A DNA stretch of 64,000 bases from Candidatus Binatia bacterium (GCA_023150935.1 JAKLJW010000020.1:28677-92676), one strand, 5' to 3'. Shown: positions 9,374 to 18,788, counted from the stretch's first letter. The notes: generated by a model from the letters alone, not told the origin. Program-made: numbers and translations.

Positions 9374-9474
9374 TGCGTACGACTCTTGCGTGGGACTGTC
9401 ACGCAGCTAGCTCCACCCAGATCCGTATGCTACCCGGAATCCATTCGCGAAGGCAAGATACAAGGACGACAGGT

Positions 9475-10932
9475 ATGAGCGATTTTGATTTCGCGCCGCG
9501 CGAACCGGCGCGTTTCTTTCTCGAACGATTCGGGCTGAGCGAGAATTTGCTCGCCGATACGGTCGGGGCGGCGATCGCCCGGCGCGCCGATTACGCGGAT
9601 CTGTACTTCGAGTTCCGGACGGTGCGCACGCTGGGCCTCGAGGACGGTCTGGTGAAAACCGCCGGCGCGCATATCGCGCAGGGGGTGGGGGTGCGTGTCG
9701 TCGCGGGCGACAAGACCGGCTACGCGTACTCCGACGAGGTAACGGTCGAGAGCTTGCGACTCGCTACGCGCACTGCCGGGGCGATTGCGGACGAAAGCGG
9801 CGAGACCGGCGTCGCGGCGGTGAGCGCAGCGCGGCCGGCTCACGACCTGTACGCGCTGGCGCACCCGCCGGTCGAGACCCCGCTGACCGACGGAATCGAT
9901 CTGCTGAGCCGGATCGACGTTGCAGCGCGCCGCCAGGATTCGCGTATCAAGAACGTCATCGCCGGGCTCGGCATAGAGCAAAAGATCGTGTTGATCGTGA
10001 ACTCCGCCGGTGTTCTGGTCGGCGACGTCCAGCCCCTGGTCCGGCTCAACGTGACGTGCATCGCGGAGGACGGGGGCAAGCGACAGCAAGGGACGTTTGG
10101 CGGCGGCGGTCGGGTCGCCTACGAGTTCCTGCTCGCCGAAGAGCGATACCTGCGCTACACGCGCACCGCCGTCGAGCAGGCGCTGCGCAACCTACACGCC
10201 GTCGATGCCCCGGCCGGGACGATGACCGTGGTGCTCGGCCCCGGCTGGCCCGGGGTTCTGCTGCACGAAGCGATCGGCCACGGCCTCGAAGGTGACTTCA
10301 ATCGCAAGCAGGTGTCGGCCTTCAGCAGTCTGCTCGGGCGGCCGGTGGCGTCGCCGCTGTGCACGGTCGTCGACGACGGCACGATCGCCCACCGGCGCGG
10401 CTCGCTCAACGTCGACGACGAAGGCACGCCCACCGGCCGTACGGTTCTGATCGAGAAGGGCATCTTGCGTGGGTACCTGCAGGACCGCCTGAACGCCCGC
10501 CTGATGGGCATGCCCCTGACCGGCAATGGACGCCGCGAGAGCTTCGCGCACATTCCGTTGCCGCGCATGACCAACACGTTCATGCTGGCCGGCGAGACGC
10601 CACCCGAGGATATCGTCCGCTCCGTCGATCGCGGCCTCTACGCCGCGTACTTCGGCGGTGGCCAGGTCGACATCACCAGCGGGAAGTTCGTGTTCTCGGC
10701 GAGCGAGGCGTACCTCATCGAAGGGGGCAAGCTGACGCAACCGGTGAAGGGAGCGACGCTGATCGGCAACGGACCCGACGTGCTCACCCGCATCAGTCTG
10801 GTGGGCACCGATCTCCGGCTCGACGAGGGCGTCGGCACCTGCGGCAAAGACGGCCAGTCGGTGCCGGTCGGTGTAGGTCTGCCGACGGTGCGCATCGACG
10901 GGTTGACCGTCGGCGGCACGCAGGCCGGGTAA
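9475..10932 (+). CDS. tldD: Metalloprotease TldD
   Basis: TldD is the catalytic half of the TldD/TldE heterodimer, which degrades unfolded or modified peptides in the cytoplasm (microcin B17 maturation in E. coli). The zinc motif HEAIGHGLE is present, with His264, Glu265 and His268, and the C-terminal Gly/Cys region (GVGTCGKDGQSVPVG) is conserved. The length, 485 residues, is typical. ATG 9475 follows AAGGACGACAGGT; upstream in-frame starts lie in non-conserved sequence. tldE begins 13 bases after the stop, so this is a two-gene operon. Confidence 0.96.
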   Translation: MSDFDFAPREPARFFLERFGLSENLLADTVGAAIARRADYADLYFEFRTVRTLGLEDGLVKTAGAHIAQGVGVRVVAGDKTGYAYSDEVTVESLRLATRTAGAIADESGETGVAAVSAARPAHDLYALAHPPVETPLTDGIDLLSRIDVAARRQDSRIKNVIAGLGIEQKIVLIVNSAGVLVGDVQPLVRLNVTCIAEDGGKRQQGTFGGGGRVAYEFLLAEERYLRYTRTAVEQALRNLHAVDAPAGTMTVVLGPGWPGVLLHEAIGHGLEGDFNRKQVSAFSSLLGRPVASPLCTVVDDGTIAHRRGSLNVDDEGTPTGRTVLIEKGILRGYLQDRLNARLMGMPLTGNGRRESFAHIPLPRMTNTFMLAGETPPEDIVRSVDRGLYAAYFGGGQVDITSGKFVFSASEAYLIEGGKLTQPVKGATLIGNGPDVLTRISLVGTDLRLDEGVGTCGKDGQSVPVGVGLPTVRIDGLTVGGTQAG

Positions 10933-10944
10933 CGGGAGAGTGCG

Positions 10945-12297
10945 ATGGCGGAACAACCGTTGAGCGACATCGCGGAGTTGTTGCTGGCCGAGGCGGAACG
11001 TGCCGGGGCGACCGCGGCCGACGTCGTGGTTGCCGAGGCCGAGTCGCTGTCGGTCGGGGTACGGCTCGGCAGCATCGAGAAGCTCAAGCAGGCACGGCAG
11101 AAGCATCTCGGGTTGCGGGCTTTTGTCGGCGAGCGGAGTGCCGTGACCTCGAGCGCCGACTTCTCCCGCGATGCGCTGCTGCGACTGGCGGCGGATACCG
11201 TGGCGCTGGCCCGCGTGATTGCCGCCGATCCCTGTGCGGGGCTGCCCGCGCCGGCCGAGCTGGCGACGACTATCCCCGATCTCGACCTGTACGACCCGGC
11301 GGTCGGTCGGCTGACACCGGAACAGGGTGTGGCGATGGCGACCGAGGCGGAACGGGCGGCGATGGCGGCGGATGCGCGGATCGCGAACTCGGAGGGTGCC
11401 GAGTTCGGAGCGTCGACGAGCCGCGTGGTGTACGGATCGAGCCCGGGCTTCCGCGGCGAGTACCGCGACTCGGGCGTGTCGCTATCCGTGGTGCCGGTGG
11501 CTTCCGAGAACGGCTCCATGCAGAGGGATTACTGGTATTCGTCGCAGCGGCGGGTGGATCGTCTCGAAACGCCGGAACATATCGGGCGCACGGCGGCGGC
11601 CCGGGCGCTGCGGCGCCTGAACGCCCGCAAAGTGGAGACCTGCGAGGTGCCCGTGGTTTTCGACCCGGAGATGGCGGGCGGACTCCTGCGGCAGCTTGCG
11701 GCGGCCGTCTCGGGATACGCGTTGTACAAGGGGACATCGTTCCTGATCGACAAGCTGGGTACTCGCATCGCCCCCGAGCACGTGACGGTGGTGGACGACG
11801 GAACCGTCGCCGGCGGGTTGGGGTCGAAGCCATTCGACGGGGAGGGGCTGCCGACGCGGCGCACGACGGTCGTCGACCGCGGCATTCTCGCCAGCTACCT
11901 GTTCGATACTTACTCGGCGCGCAGGTTGGGGGCACGCAGCACCGGCAACGCGGCCCGTTCGGTCGGCGAGGCGCCCCGGGTTGCCCCGACAAACCTTTTT
12001 CTCGTGGCCGGCACGCACACGCCGGAGGCGATCGTAGCGTCGGTCGAGCGCGGCCTTTACGTGACCGAGTTGATCGGTTTCGGTGTCAATCCGGTCACGG
12101 GGGACTACTCCCGCGGGGCGGTCGGGCTCTGGATCGAGGGCGGCGCGCTGGCGTATCCGGTGGAGGAAATCACGATAGCCGGCAACTTGCTCGACATGTT
12201 CGCAAACATCGATGCGGTCGGTACCGATCTGGAGATGCGGCACGCGGTGTCGGCGCCGACCATCCGCATTGCCCGCATGACCGTCGCCGGCGGCTAA
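10945..12297 (+). CDS. pmbA: TldE/PmbA, partner of TldD
   Basis: A 450-residue TldE-type subunit of the same fold as TldD but without the HExxxH motif, as expected: it shapes the chamber in which TldD cuts peptides. Conserved segments include the middle VVFDPEMAGGLL and the C-terminal ITIAGNLLDMF. A Shine-Dalgarno (CGGGAGAG) precedes ATG 10945. The gene is coupled to tldD. No RiPP-like precursor gene is obvious nearby, so a general peptide clean-up role is more likely than toxin maturation. Confidence 0.95.
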   Translation: MAEQPLSDIAELLLAEAERAGATAADVVVAEAESLSVGVRLGSIEKLKQARQKHLGLRAFVGERSAVTSSADFSRDALLRLAADTVALARVIAADPCAGLPAPAELATTIPDLDLYDPAVGRLTPEQGVAMATEAERAAMAADARIANSEGAEFGASTSRVVYGSSPGFRGEYRDSGVSLSVVPVASENGSMQRDYWYSSQRRVDRLETPEHIGRTAAARALRRLNARKVETCEVPVVFDPEMAGGLLRQLAAAVSGYALYKGTSFLIDKLGTRIAPEHVTVVDDGTVAGGLGSKPFDGEGLPTRRTTVVDRGILASYLFDTYSARRLGARSTGNAARSVGEAPRVAPTNLFLVAGTHTPEAIVASVERGLYVTELIGFGVNPVTGDYSRGAVGLWIEGGALAYPVEEITIAGNLLDMFANIDAVGTDLEMRHAVSAPTIRIARMTVAGG

Positions 12298-12613
12298 CGC
12301 AATCCCGATTCGTAGTCGGGATGCGAGTTTCCTGCCGAGCCGCGACGGTCTGATGACGGCTCGGCGGGAACCTCGCCCTCCCGTGACCTGACCAGCCCGT
12401 TCGCCCCGAGTAGGAGCCCTTCCCCTGGGCTCCGTATCGAGGGGCGCGCCCCTGCCGAGCCTGTCCCTCGATACGCGCCAGAGCCCTTCGATACGCCGAT
12501 TGAGAAGACATCGGCTACTCAGGGCGATCGGGTCATCGAGAAGGCGCTACTTGTATGTTGGGGTTGTGGGGAGCCGTTCTTCGCGCCGTGCGCGCACACT
12601 CGGAAATCGCAAA
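12298..12613. other. Intergenic stretch, repeat-rich, no gene
   Basis: 316 bases between the convergent ends of tldE and a small membrane-protein gene. It holds the palindrome at 12323-12376, then a segment with several inverted pieces containing TCGATACG (for example GTATCGAGGG against CCCTCGATAC, and AGCCCTTCGATACG near 12482), then a 40-base motif at about 12577-12616 that recurs inverted at 14422-14461. No open frame here looks coding. Confidence 0.7.
12323..12376. repeat. Palindromic intergenic repeat, copy 1
   Basis: Arms of 20 bases (12323-12342 and 12357-12376) pair with one mismatch and one G-T wobble around the 14-base loop CGACGGTCTGATGA. The same loop and arm core recur at 14469-14534. 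It may also act as the terminator between two convergent genes. Confidence 0.8.
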
Positions 12614-13015
12614 TCAGGGCTCTCGGGGCGGGGTGCCGATGGTGCGCGGCAGTGCCTCCAGCAGTCCGACGGCGAGGCCGACGCTGAGCACCAGGTCGGC
12701 GAGGCTGAACAGGGCTTGATCGGGCGGCAGGAGCACGACGACGTCGTAGCCGTCGTTGATCGTCTTGAGCGCCGAAAGAAGGATCGCGGCGTAGATGGCG
12801 CCGCGATTGCGGGCCGGGTCGCGGGCGGCGAAGAGAAAGAGGGCGCCGAGCACGAGCTGGCCGATGGCCAGATTGCGGGCCAGGCTCTCGGTTACCGGCA
12901 ACACCGCCACGGTCCCGACATACACGGTGCGGAAGGCCAGAAGGACCACCGCCCAGGCAAGCGACACGGCGCCGGCAAGTAGCAACAGGGGCGTCACAAT
13001 GTCGCTTCTGCGCAT
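12614..13015 (-). CDS. Small four-helix membrane protein
   Basis: A 133-residue protein with four predicted membrane helices (around residues 8-28, 48-65, 72-90 and 100-120) and short loops. It resembles small DUF4345-type inner-membrane proteins in size and layout, but no motif secures that. No signal peptide or catalytic residue is visible. The Shine-Dalgarno is poor. It is flanked by repeats on its 3' side and about 280 bases of empty sequence on its 5' side. Confidence 0.7.
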   Translation of the reverse strand: MRRSDIVTPLLLLAGAVSLAWAVVLLAFRTVYVGTVAVLPVTESLARNLAIGQLVLGALFLFAARDPARNRGAIYAAILLSALKTINDGYDVVVLLPPDQALFSLADLVLSVGLAVGLLEALPRTIGTPPREP

Positions 13016-13293
13016 ATCGGCGGCCGGGGATCAAGGCGCGCGGGCTTCGTACCCAGACCGGTCGAAGTCCGTCGCCGGCCGGCGCTGCGAGCGGCGGGAA
13101 GTCGGGAGTTCGCCAGCCGGATGCGACGTGGGCCGGGCCCCCGGGGACCATGGTTGCAAGATCGAGACGATCGCGGACCCTCGTGTGCTGTGCGAGCACG
13201 CAGGGGCGTATTCCGCCCGTTTGGCCGGCGAAGACGAAGCCGCGGACGGGAAATGGAATCGCTCCGGTGGCGGAAGTGGCGGAAGGGCAGGGA

Positions 13294-14412
13294 TTATCGC
13301 AGGGGGTCGCGGTGCGGCTGTGCCAGGGGCAGCAGCTTCTCGATCAGGCGCGCCTGAAATTCTTCCGGCGCCTCGATGGGGACGAAGTGACCGGCATCGT
13401 CGAACCACACCATTTCCACGTGCGGTGCCTGCAAGCGTGTCGACCATTGCTCGACCAGCTCGAACGGGGTGTTGTAATCGTGCCGGCCGGCGAATAGGAA
13501 CACCGGCACCTCCAGACGAGGGACGGTCGTAAACAGGTCGACGTGCAACCGATCGGGCAACAGAACCTCGAGGCTCTGCCGGAAGCAGCCCGCGTAGGAC
13601 AGGCGGGTCGACAGCGTGTACTCGCGTCCGAATAGCAGCGCTGGCAACACCTCCTTTGCCCGCCGCGTGTTATAGATCTCGCCGTCGTAGTGACTGAGCC
13701 AGTCGCGCTGGAGCTTGAATTCGCGCTGCGTCTTATATGGCGGGTGGATCGTGGCCAGTTCGCTCAACGCCTCCGTGTTCCCATCGCGTCTGGCTTGCTC
13801 CACCACCCAGTCGTACGAGATCTGCTCTTGTGCGTCACGATGCACGAGCTGGCCGACTCCGATGTAGGCGTAGAACAGATCCGGCCGGCGCTGCGCAGCC
13901 AGCGCTCCGACCAGGCTGCCCCACGAATGGCCAAGCAGGAAGATCTTGTTGCCGTTGCCGAGTCTTTCCGCCAACTCGATCGTATCGCCGACGATCCGTT
14001 CCAGCGTCAGACTGCTCCAGTCGACGCCGTCACACGACGCGCCGGCGCCGCGCTGGTCCCAGTGCGCCACCACGAAATGCTTCTCCAGCTCAGCGGAGTA
14101 TGTTCGCGCGATCGGCAACTGCGCACTGCCGGGACCGCCGTGGACGTACAGGAGGACCGGGTTGCGGCGATCGGCGCCCCGCAGCAGCACCGTCTGCGGA
14201 AAGCCGCCGAGGGTAATGCGGCGCAGCTCGGCGATCGCTCGCTCGCCGTCGATCGAAGCCGTGCCCTCCGGCACCCACCACCATACTCCCAGGGCAACCG
14301 CCAGCCCGCCCAGGAGGTACGCTACCAACTTGCCCAATCGTCGGAGCCAGGCTCGCGTCACGCCCCGTGGCCTACCACGAGCGGCCGGAACTTTCGAATG
14401 CTCGGTCGCCAT
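13294..14412 (-). CDS. Membrane-anchored alpha/beta hydrolase (proline iminopeptidase-like)
   Basis: A 372-residue serine hydrolase with an N-terminal uncleaved membrane anchor (residues 28-46) preceded by basic residues. The oxyanion segment HGGPGS is at 91-96, the nucleophile elbow GHSWGS gives Ser163, and Asp312 (GRHDYNTP) with His342 (DAGHFVP) completes the triad. HGGPGS and HWDQRGAG are hallmarks of proline iminopeptidases and related hydrolases; the true substrate is unknown. Its promoter region is shared with the divergent HEAT-repeat gene and holds the second palindromic repeat. Confidence 0.9.
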   Translation of the reverse strand: MATEHSKVPAARGRPRGVTRAWLRRLGKLVAYLLGGLAVALGVWWWVPEGTASIDGERAIAELRRITLGGFPQTVLLRGADRRNPVLLYVHGGPGSAQLPIARTYSAELEKHFVVAHWDQRGAGASCDGVDWSSLTLERIVGDTIELAERLGNGNKIFLLGHSWGSLVGALAAQRRPDLFYAYIGVGQLVHRDAQEQISYDWVVEQARRDGNTEALSELATIHPPYKTQREFKLQRDWLSHYDGEIYNTRRAKEVLPALLFGREYTLSTRLSYAGCFRQSLEVLLPDRLHVDLFTTVPRLEVPVFLFAGRHDYNTPFELVEQWSTRLQAPHVEMVWFDDAGHFVPIEAPEEFQARLIEKLLPLAQPHRDPLR

Positions 14413-14421
14413 GCGCGGACT

Positions 14422-14534
14422 AATTTACAATTCCCGAGTTTGCGGGCATGGCGCGAAGAAATCAGCTGGGGAGGGCGAGGCTCCCGCCGAGCTGCGACGG
14501 TCTGATGACGGCTCGGCGGGAGCCTCGTTCTCCC
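14422..14534. repeat. Composite intergenic repeat, copy 2 (flanking motif plus palindrome)
   Basis: Bases 14422-14461 match, inverted, the segment 12577-12616 at about four of five positions. They are followed after 7 bases by a palindrome whose arms (14469-14494 and 14509-14534) pair over 26 bases with only wobbles, around the same loop CGACGGTCTGATGA as copy 1. The element lies between two divergent genes. No transposase is associated. Confidence 0.8.
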
Positions 14535-14637
14535 GATCGAGTTGTGGCGGCGATGGGCTTCGACGAGATCGCGGCTTTCGTGGGTTGGGCCGCCTCTGCT
14601 AGACACTGGGCGTGCGGACTGCGATCGGGGGTTACCC

Positions 14638-15390
14638 ATGAGATCATCGAACTTGCTTGCCCTGGGCGCCGGGGTTGTGTTGCTCGTTGTCGTCATCTGG
14701 ATCGTGCTGCCCGATCGTGACGATCCGTCGGTGCCGGTGGGGGTATCGGCGACCGCGGTGGAGCGCAGTGCCGCCGTGCGGGAGCGCCTGAAGGACATCG
14801 GTGTGGAGCGCAGCGGTGGTGCGGACGAACCCGGCGCGGTACCGGCGCGGATCGTGCCCGCCGACATCGGCGGGCGTGCGGACCAGCCGGGTGGTGCCGG
14901 ATTGCGCCGCGACGGCGGCGAGTCGGCACCCGGTGCGGTGCGGAAGCGGCCGAGTGCGGTGGGCACCTCGGGCGAAGCCGCCGAGCAGAGCGACGTGCTT
15001 GCCGATCCGTTGCCCGAGGACATGCCGGCCATAAAGGAGATGTCGCTGCACGACGCGGACCCGCAGCGCCGGCTTGCGGCCGTGACCCTTCTCGGGGCGT
15101 TCGACGATCCGGGCGTGGTGCCGATCCTGTCGCAGGCCCTCCTCGACGATGACGAGAACGTGCGGCTGGCGGCCGTGCAGGCGCTCGCCGATTTCACCGA
15201 AGAGCTTCCGGTCGAGGCGATCGAGGGAGCCCTGAACGATCCGTCTCCGGACGTGCGTTACGAAGCTCTCGAAGTCCTCTCGGAAGTGGGTGGCGAGGTC
15301 TCGCGTCGGGCCGCGGTCAAAGCCATGAAAGACCCCGATGACGACGTGCGGGAGCTGGCCGAGACGATGCAGGGCGAAGACGAGCGGTGA
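14638..15390 (+). CDS. Membrane-anchored HEAT-repeat protein
   Basis: A 250-residue protein: N-terminal membrane segment (residues 6-24), a low-complexity Gly/Ala/Glu linker (30-135), then three to four HEAT-like repeats (about 140-245) with the spacing ..DPQRRLAAVTLLGAF.., ..DENVRLAAVQALADF.., ..SPDVRYEALEVLSEV.., ..DDDVRELAETM... Such repeats form a protein-binding solenoid, here probably on the periplasmic side. ATG 14638 sits behind GGGGGTTACCC. It converges on the next gene with a 9-base gap. Confidence 0.85.
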   Translation: MRSSNLLALGAGVVLLVVVIWIVLPDRDDPSVPVGVSATAVERSAAVRERLKDIGVERSGGADEPGAVPARIVPADIGGRADQPGGAGLRRDGGESAPGAVRKRPSAVGTSGEAAEQSDVLADPLPEDMPAIKEMSLHDADPQRRLAAVTLLGAFDDPGVVPILSQALLDDDENVRLAAVQALADFTEELPVEAIEGALNDPSPDVRYEALEVLSEVGGEVSRRAAVKAMKDPDDDVRELAETMQGEDER

Positions 15391-15399
15391 TAGCCACTT

Positions 15400-16482
15400 C
15401 TACGGCGCCAAGTCGAACAGCTCGCGGAACCCCGTGGGCTCGTGCGGACCGAGGATCAGTTGTTCGAGCACGCCGATACCGCGGCGCGACCCCAGACGGG
15501 CCTCGCACACCGCCTGAATGTGCAGATAGAACGGTGCTGCCGGATCGCAGTCGGCGAGTGCCCAGCTTTCGCCGTCGACGGCATTGTCGCCCACGTACAT
15601 TCCATGGCCCCATTGCGGGTGCCCGTAACCCAGGCCGAGCATGTAGAAGTTGTACAGCGGCGTGAGGTCGATCTGCAGGGCCTCGCCCCGTGGCGGTTGC
15701 AGCACGATATCGGCGCGGGCGGCGTGACGCGTACCGGGTTTCATGGTGAGGCGGTAGTCGACCGTGCGCATGGTGCTGACCGTGTCGGCGGAGGCGGTCA
15801 TGCCGGCAGCGTGCCAGCGCGTTCCGTCGGCGTCTTCGTTGACGTCGAAGTGCGTACACAGGTCGTCGAAGTGCATCGGCGCCCACAGCCAGAAGAACTG
15901 GATCGGCCCCGGCGTCGGCACGGTTTCGCGCTCCCCGACCGGCCGGATGCCCCAGGAGCGGTCGCGCATGCCGAGGAATCCCGCGTCGCCGATGTCGATC
16001 GTCGTCCCGTCGATGTCGAGCTTGCCGCTCCAGGTGCCGTGTTGCGTCATCCGGGTCAGGTCCATCAGCAGTCGGTTGCCGATGCGCTTGAAGAAACGCG
16101 GCTCTTCGAGCGCCGGGGCGCGGCGGGTAAACACGAGATCGCCGGCGATGCCCCAGGGATTGGGGTCGATGCGCAGGCGCAGCCGCGTCAGCGGTTCGAG
16201 TACATCGACGTGGATCGGGCCGACGTGCGTGTCCATGCGTTCGGGCCCGGCGACCCGGGAAGCGCGGAGGACGTACTGGCGACCGTTGCGTACGACGCTG
16301 ACGGCGCCGTCGACAATGCCGCGGTTCGGATATGTGCCGAGGGCAGCCGCAAAAAAGACCGACCCGTCGCGGGCGAAGCCGTTGAAGAAGTAGCGGTCGT
16401 AGAAATTGCGGTCGCTGGTGCCGACGCAGGCGATCGGGTCGGGCGTTTGATGAACGGGGAAGTCGTCGGCTTTGGTGAGCAT
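15400..16482 (-). CDS. Conserved protein of unknown function
   Basis: A 360-residue soluble protein without signal peptide, built of many beta-strand-like stretches with recurrent Trp, Tyr and His (DRSWGIRPVG, FFWLWAPMHFDD, GYGHPQWGHGMY). The layout recalls two lipocalin-like barrels as in AttH/hydroxyneurosporene-synthase-type proteins, which would fit a lipid or terpenoid ligand, but this is impression only. It lies 24 bases downstream of the zinc-ribbon gene on the same strand, so the two are probably an operon. Confidence 0.78.
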   Translation of the reverse strand: MLTKADDFPVHQTPDPIACVGTSDRNFYDRYFFNGFARDGSVFFAAALGTYPNRGIVDGAVSVVRNGRQYVLRASRVAGPERMDTHVGPIHVDVLEPLTRLRLRIDPNPWGIAGDLVFTRRAPALEEPRFFKRIGNRLLMDLTRMTQHGTWSGKLDIDGTTIDIGDAGFLGMRDRSWGIRPVGERETVPTPGPIQFFWLWAPMHFDDLCTHFDVNEDADGTRWHAAGMTASADTVSTMRTVDYRLTMKPGTRHAARADIVLQPPRGEALQIDLTPLYNFYMLGLGYGHPQWGHGMYVGDNAVDGESWALADCDPAAPFYLHIQAVCEARLGSRRGIGVLEQLILGPHEPTGFRELFDLAP

Positions 16483-16506
16483 TTCGGTCCTCGGTGTGTT
16501 GGTCGG

Positions 16507-17025
16507 TCAGGGTTTGGCAAGGCGCTCCGCGGGAGCGCCGGTGATGCGGCGTACGAGATGGTCGACGGCGGCCGCGTAGTCCGCGGCGTCGGCGTCTGTG
16601 ACGCATGGGAGGTCGCGCAAGCGTACGCGGTCGGCCATGGCCAGGGCCTGCCACTCGCGCAGGTGGAGCTTTACGCCGGCGCGGTCGAGTTTGTCGCGGA
16701 TCGGGCGAGGAATGAGTTCGAGGTCGGCGTACTCCTGGGGCGTGAGCGTTGCCGCGGTGTCGCCGGGCTCCCAGCGGGCGACGCGGTGGCGAACGGCACC
16801 GCTCTGGGACGGCAACGATTCGAGAACGTTCCGGCCACCGCACTTCGGGCATGGTAAGAAGCGCAGATCGCCGGCGGTGCGTGCCGTCCAGGCCAGATCG
16901 GTGTATAGGACGTTGTCGCTGTCCACTTCGTAGGCGAGGAGCCCGTTGCAGTTCGGTCCAAGGCACCGCAGTGTCCTTACGTCGGGGGATTTCTTCGGGG
17001 CTGGTCGGGCGGGTGCGTCGCTCAT
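16507..17025 (-). CDS. Zinc-ribbon protein with nitrate-reductase-associated-like C-terminal domain
   Basis: 172 residues in two parts. The N-terminal half has a CxxxxC...CxxC ribbon (CLGPNC near residue 21 and CPKCGG near 59). The C-terminal 70 residues (LIPRPIRDKLDRAGVKLHL, REWQALAMADRVRLRDLPC) follow the pattern of the nitrate-reductase-associated family (Pfam Nitr_red_assoc). No nitrate reductase gene is in the window. It is first in a two-gene unit with the protein encoded at 15400-16482 and diverges from the FG-GAP gene. Confidence 0.78.
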   Translation of the reverse strand: MSDAPARPAPKKSPDVRTLRCLGPNCNGLLAYEVDSDNVLYTDLAWTARTAGDLRFLPCPKCGGRNVLESLPSQSGAVRHRVARWEPGDTAATLTPQEYADLELIPRPIRDKLDRAGVKLHLREWQALAMADRVRLRDLPCVTDADAADYAAAVDHLVRRITGAPAERLAKP

Positions 17026-17249
17026 CGAGGGGGTGCATAACCAAGTTTTCGGCGGATGGGCAAGTCGGCCCGGTTTGCGACAGCCCGGAGTTAAGCTCCT
17101 TGACTAACGCGGAACGGTTGCAAAGGATGAAAATTGCCTCTACTGCTGGCCGGCGGTTTCCGGGGTTGGCCGGATCGCTCGTCCGCAAGGCCACGTATGA
17201 AAAGAACCGTCCCGATTTTCGCTGTTGGTCGCCAATAATGGAGGGATCT

Positions 17250-18788
17250 ATGCGCCGTGTGATTCGATCGGGGATGCTGAGTGTGTGCGGGATTTGCGTG
17301 GCATGGTGTGGCGCGCTCGGGCAACCGCCGGTGGGGTTTGGTCTGGCCGGGGAGTTCGATGTCGGCTTGACGCCGCTTGGCATTGCGGCCGGCGACTTCG
17401 ATGGCGACGGGGTGGTTGACCTGTGCACCGCCAACTCAGATTCGGGGGACGTGTCCGTCCTGTTCGGAGTGGGTGACGGAACCTTCGATGTTACCCTGCC
17501 GGGCCAGCCGGCGGGGCTCGCTCCCGTCAGCATAGCCACCGGCGACGTCGATGACGACGGCGACGTCGACATCGTCGTCGCGGATGCGTCCGGCAGCACG
17601 ATCGGTGTGTTGCTGAACGAGGGAGACGCGACGTTCGCTCCGGTGGTAGAGACGGACACGGGAGACGGGCCGGAAGCCGTGGTGCTGGGCCATTTCGATG
17701 ACGACGAGTTTTTGGACGCGGCCACCGCGAATTACGATGACGAGACGGTAACCGTTCTGCTCGGGGAGGGCGATGGCACCTTCACGCTCGGCGACGAGCT
17801 CCTCGTCGGCAGCTCGCCGGTCGGCCTGGCGACGGACGATCTCGACGGTGACGGCCGCGCGGATCTGGTGGTGGCGAACTCCACCGGGGGCGATGAATCG
17901 GCGGGTAGCGTGACGGTCCTGGTGGGACTGGGCGAGGGCAAGTTCGAGGCAATGCCCGAAATCGAAGTCGACTGCGACGACGTCGATTGCACTCCAGTGG
18001 CGCTGGGAATCGCCGACTTGAACGGCGACGGCAAGCTCGACATCGCGGTGGCCAACGAGAGCGGTAGCAACGTGTCGATACTACTCGGGGACGGTAACTT
18101 CGAGTTTACGGCCGGCGCAATTGTGCCGGCTTCCGGCAACCCGGAGGCCATAGCGATTGCCGATTATAATGCGGACGGGAAGCTCGATATTGCAACGAGC
18201 AGCGATTCGGACGATAGAATCGTTGTGCTCCTCGGAAAGGGTGACGGTACGTTCCTGCCGGAACCGCAGACCACGGTGATGGCCGAAGCGGCTGCGGGGT
18301 CGGCGACTATCACGCTTGTAGACGCGGGCCGGTTTCCAGACGAGGGGTGGGTGCAGCTTGGTGAGTCGACGCGGGTCGGGTATGTGTCGAAGGCGGACAA
18401 CGTCCTGACGCTGGGCGCTGCCCTCGTCGAGACCGTACCGGCCGATACTCCCGCCATCCCGGTATTCCCGACCGACGGCGCTCCGTGGGGTCTGGTGTCG
18501 GCGGACTTCAACGGCGACGGTAAGCCGGATGTGGCCACGGCCAACGCAGAGGGCGACAACGTTACGGTGCTGCTAAATACCTCCGGAGCCGTTTCTCCCT
18601 GCGTGGGCGATTGCAAGAATGACGGCGAAGTGACGGTGGACGACCTGATCATCATGGTCAACGTGGCCAACGGGGCGGCGCCGGTGGCCGATTGCCTCGC
18701 CGGCGATGCCAACCACGACGGAACGATCACGATAGACGACATTATTATCGCGGTGAATAACGCGTTGAACGGTTGCCCGGAGTTGTGA
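17250..18788 (+). CDS. Secreted FG-GAP/VCBS-repeat protein with C-terminal dockerin-like module
   Basis: 512 residues: signal peptide (1-26), then six to seven FG-GAP/VCBS units forming a probable beta-propeller, each with a calcium-loop motif (DFDGDGVVD, DVDDDGDVD, DLDGDGRAD, DLNGDGKLD, DYNADGKLD, DFNGDGKPD). Residues about 451-512 (bases 18600-18785) are a double EF-hand module with flanking cysteines: CVGDC...DGEVTVDD, then C.AGDANHDGTITIDD, ending NALNGC. Propellers of this type bind ligands or surfaces; the tail looks like a dockerin and may attach the protein to a cohesin-like partner. ATG 17250 is preceded by GGAGGG; ATG 17238 is the alternative. It is first of three secreted genes in a row. 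Confidence 0.9.
   Translation: MRRVIRSGMLSVCGICVAWCGALGQPPVGFGLAGEFDVGLTPLGIAAGDFDGDGVVDLCTANSDSGDVSVLFGVGDGTFDVTLPGQPAGLAPVSIATGDVDDDGDVDIVVADASGSTIGVLLNEGDATFAPVVETDTGDGPEAVVLGHFDDDEFLDAATANYDDETVTVLLGEGDGTFTLGDELLVGSSPVGLATDDLDGDGRADLVVANSTGGDESAGSVTVLVGLGEGKFEAMPEIEVDCDDVDCTPVALGIADLNGDGKLDIAVANESGSNVSILLGDGNFEFTAGAIVPASGNPEAIAIADYNADGKLDIATSSDSDDRIVVLLGKGDGTFLPEPQTTVMAEAAAGSATITLVDAGRFPDEGWVQLGESTRVGYVSKADNVLTLGAALVETVPADTPAIPVFPTDGAPWGLVSADFNGDGKPDVATANAEGDNVTVLLNTSGAVSPCVGDCKNDGEVTVDDLIIMVNVANGAAPVADCLAGDANHDGTITIDDIIIAVNNALNGCPEL

Noticed and set aside
10359..12353. Long Arg-rich open frame overlapping tldD and tldE
   Set aside because: Typical GC-rich shadow: biased composition, no family resemblance, fully covered by two well-identified genes in another frame.
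15317..17725. Very long open minus-strand frame
   Set aside because: Shadow of the genes at 15400-17025 and the FG-GAP gene; low-complexity Arg/Pro/His translation without motifs.
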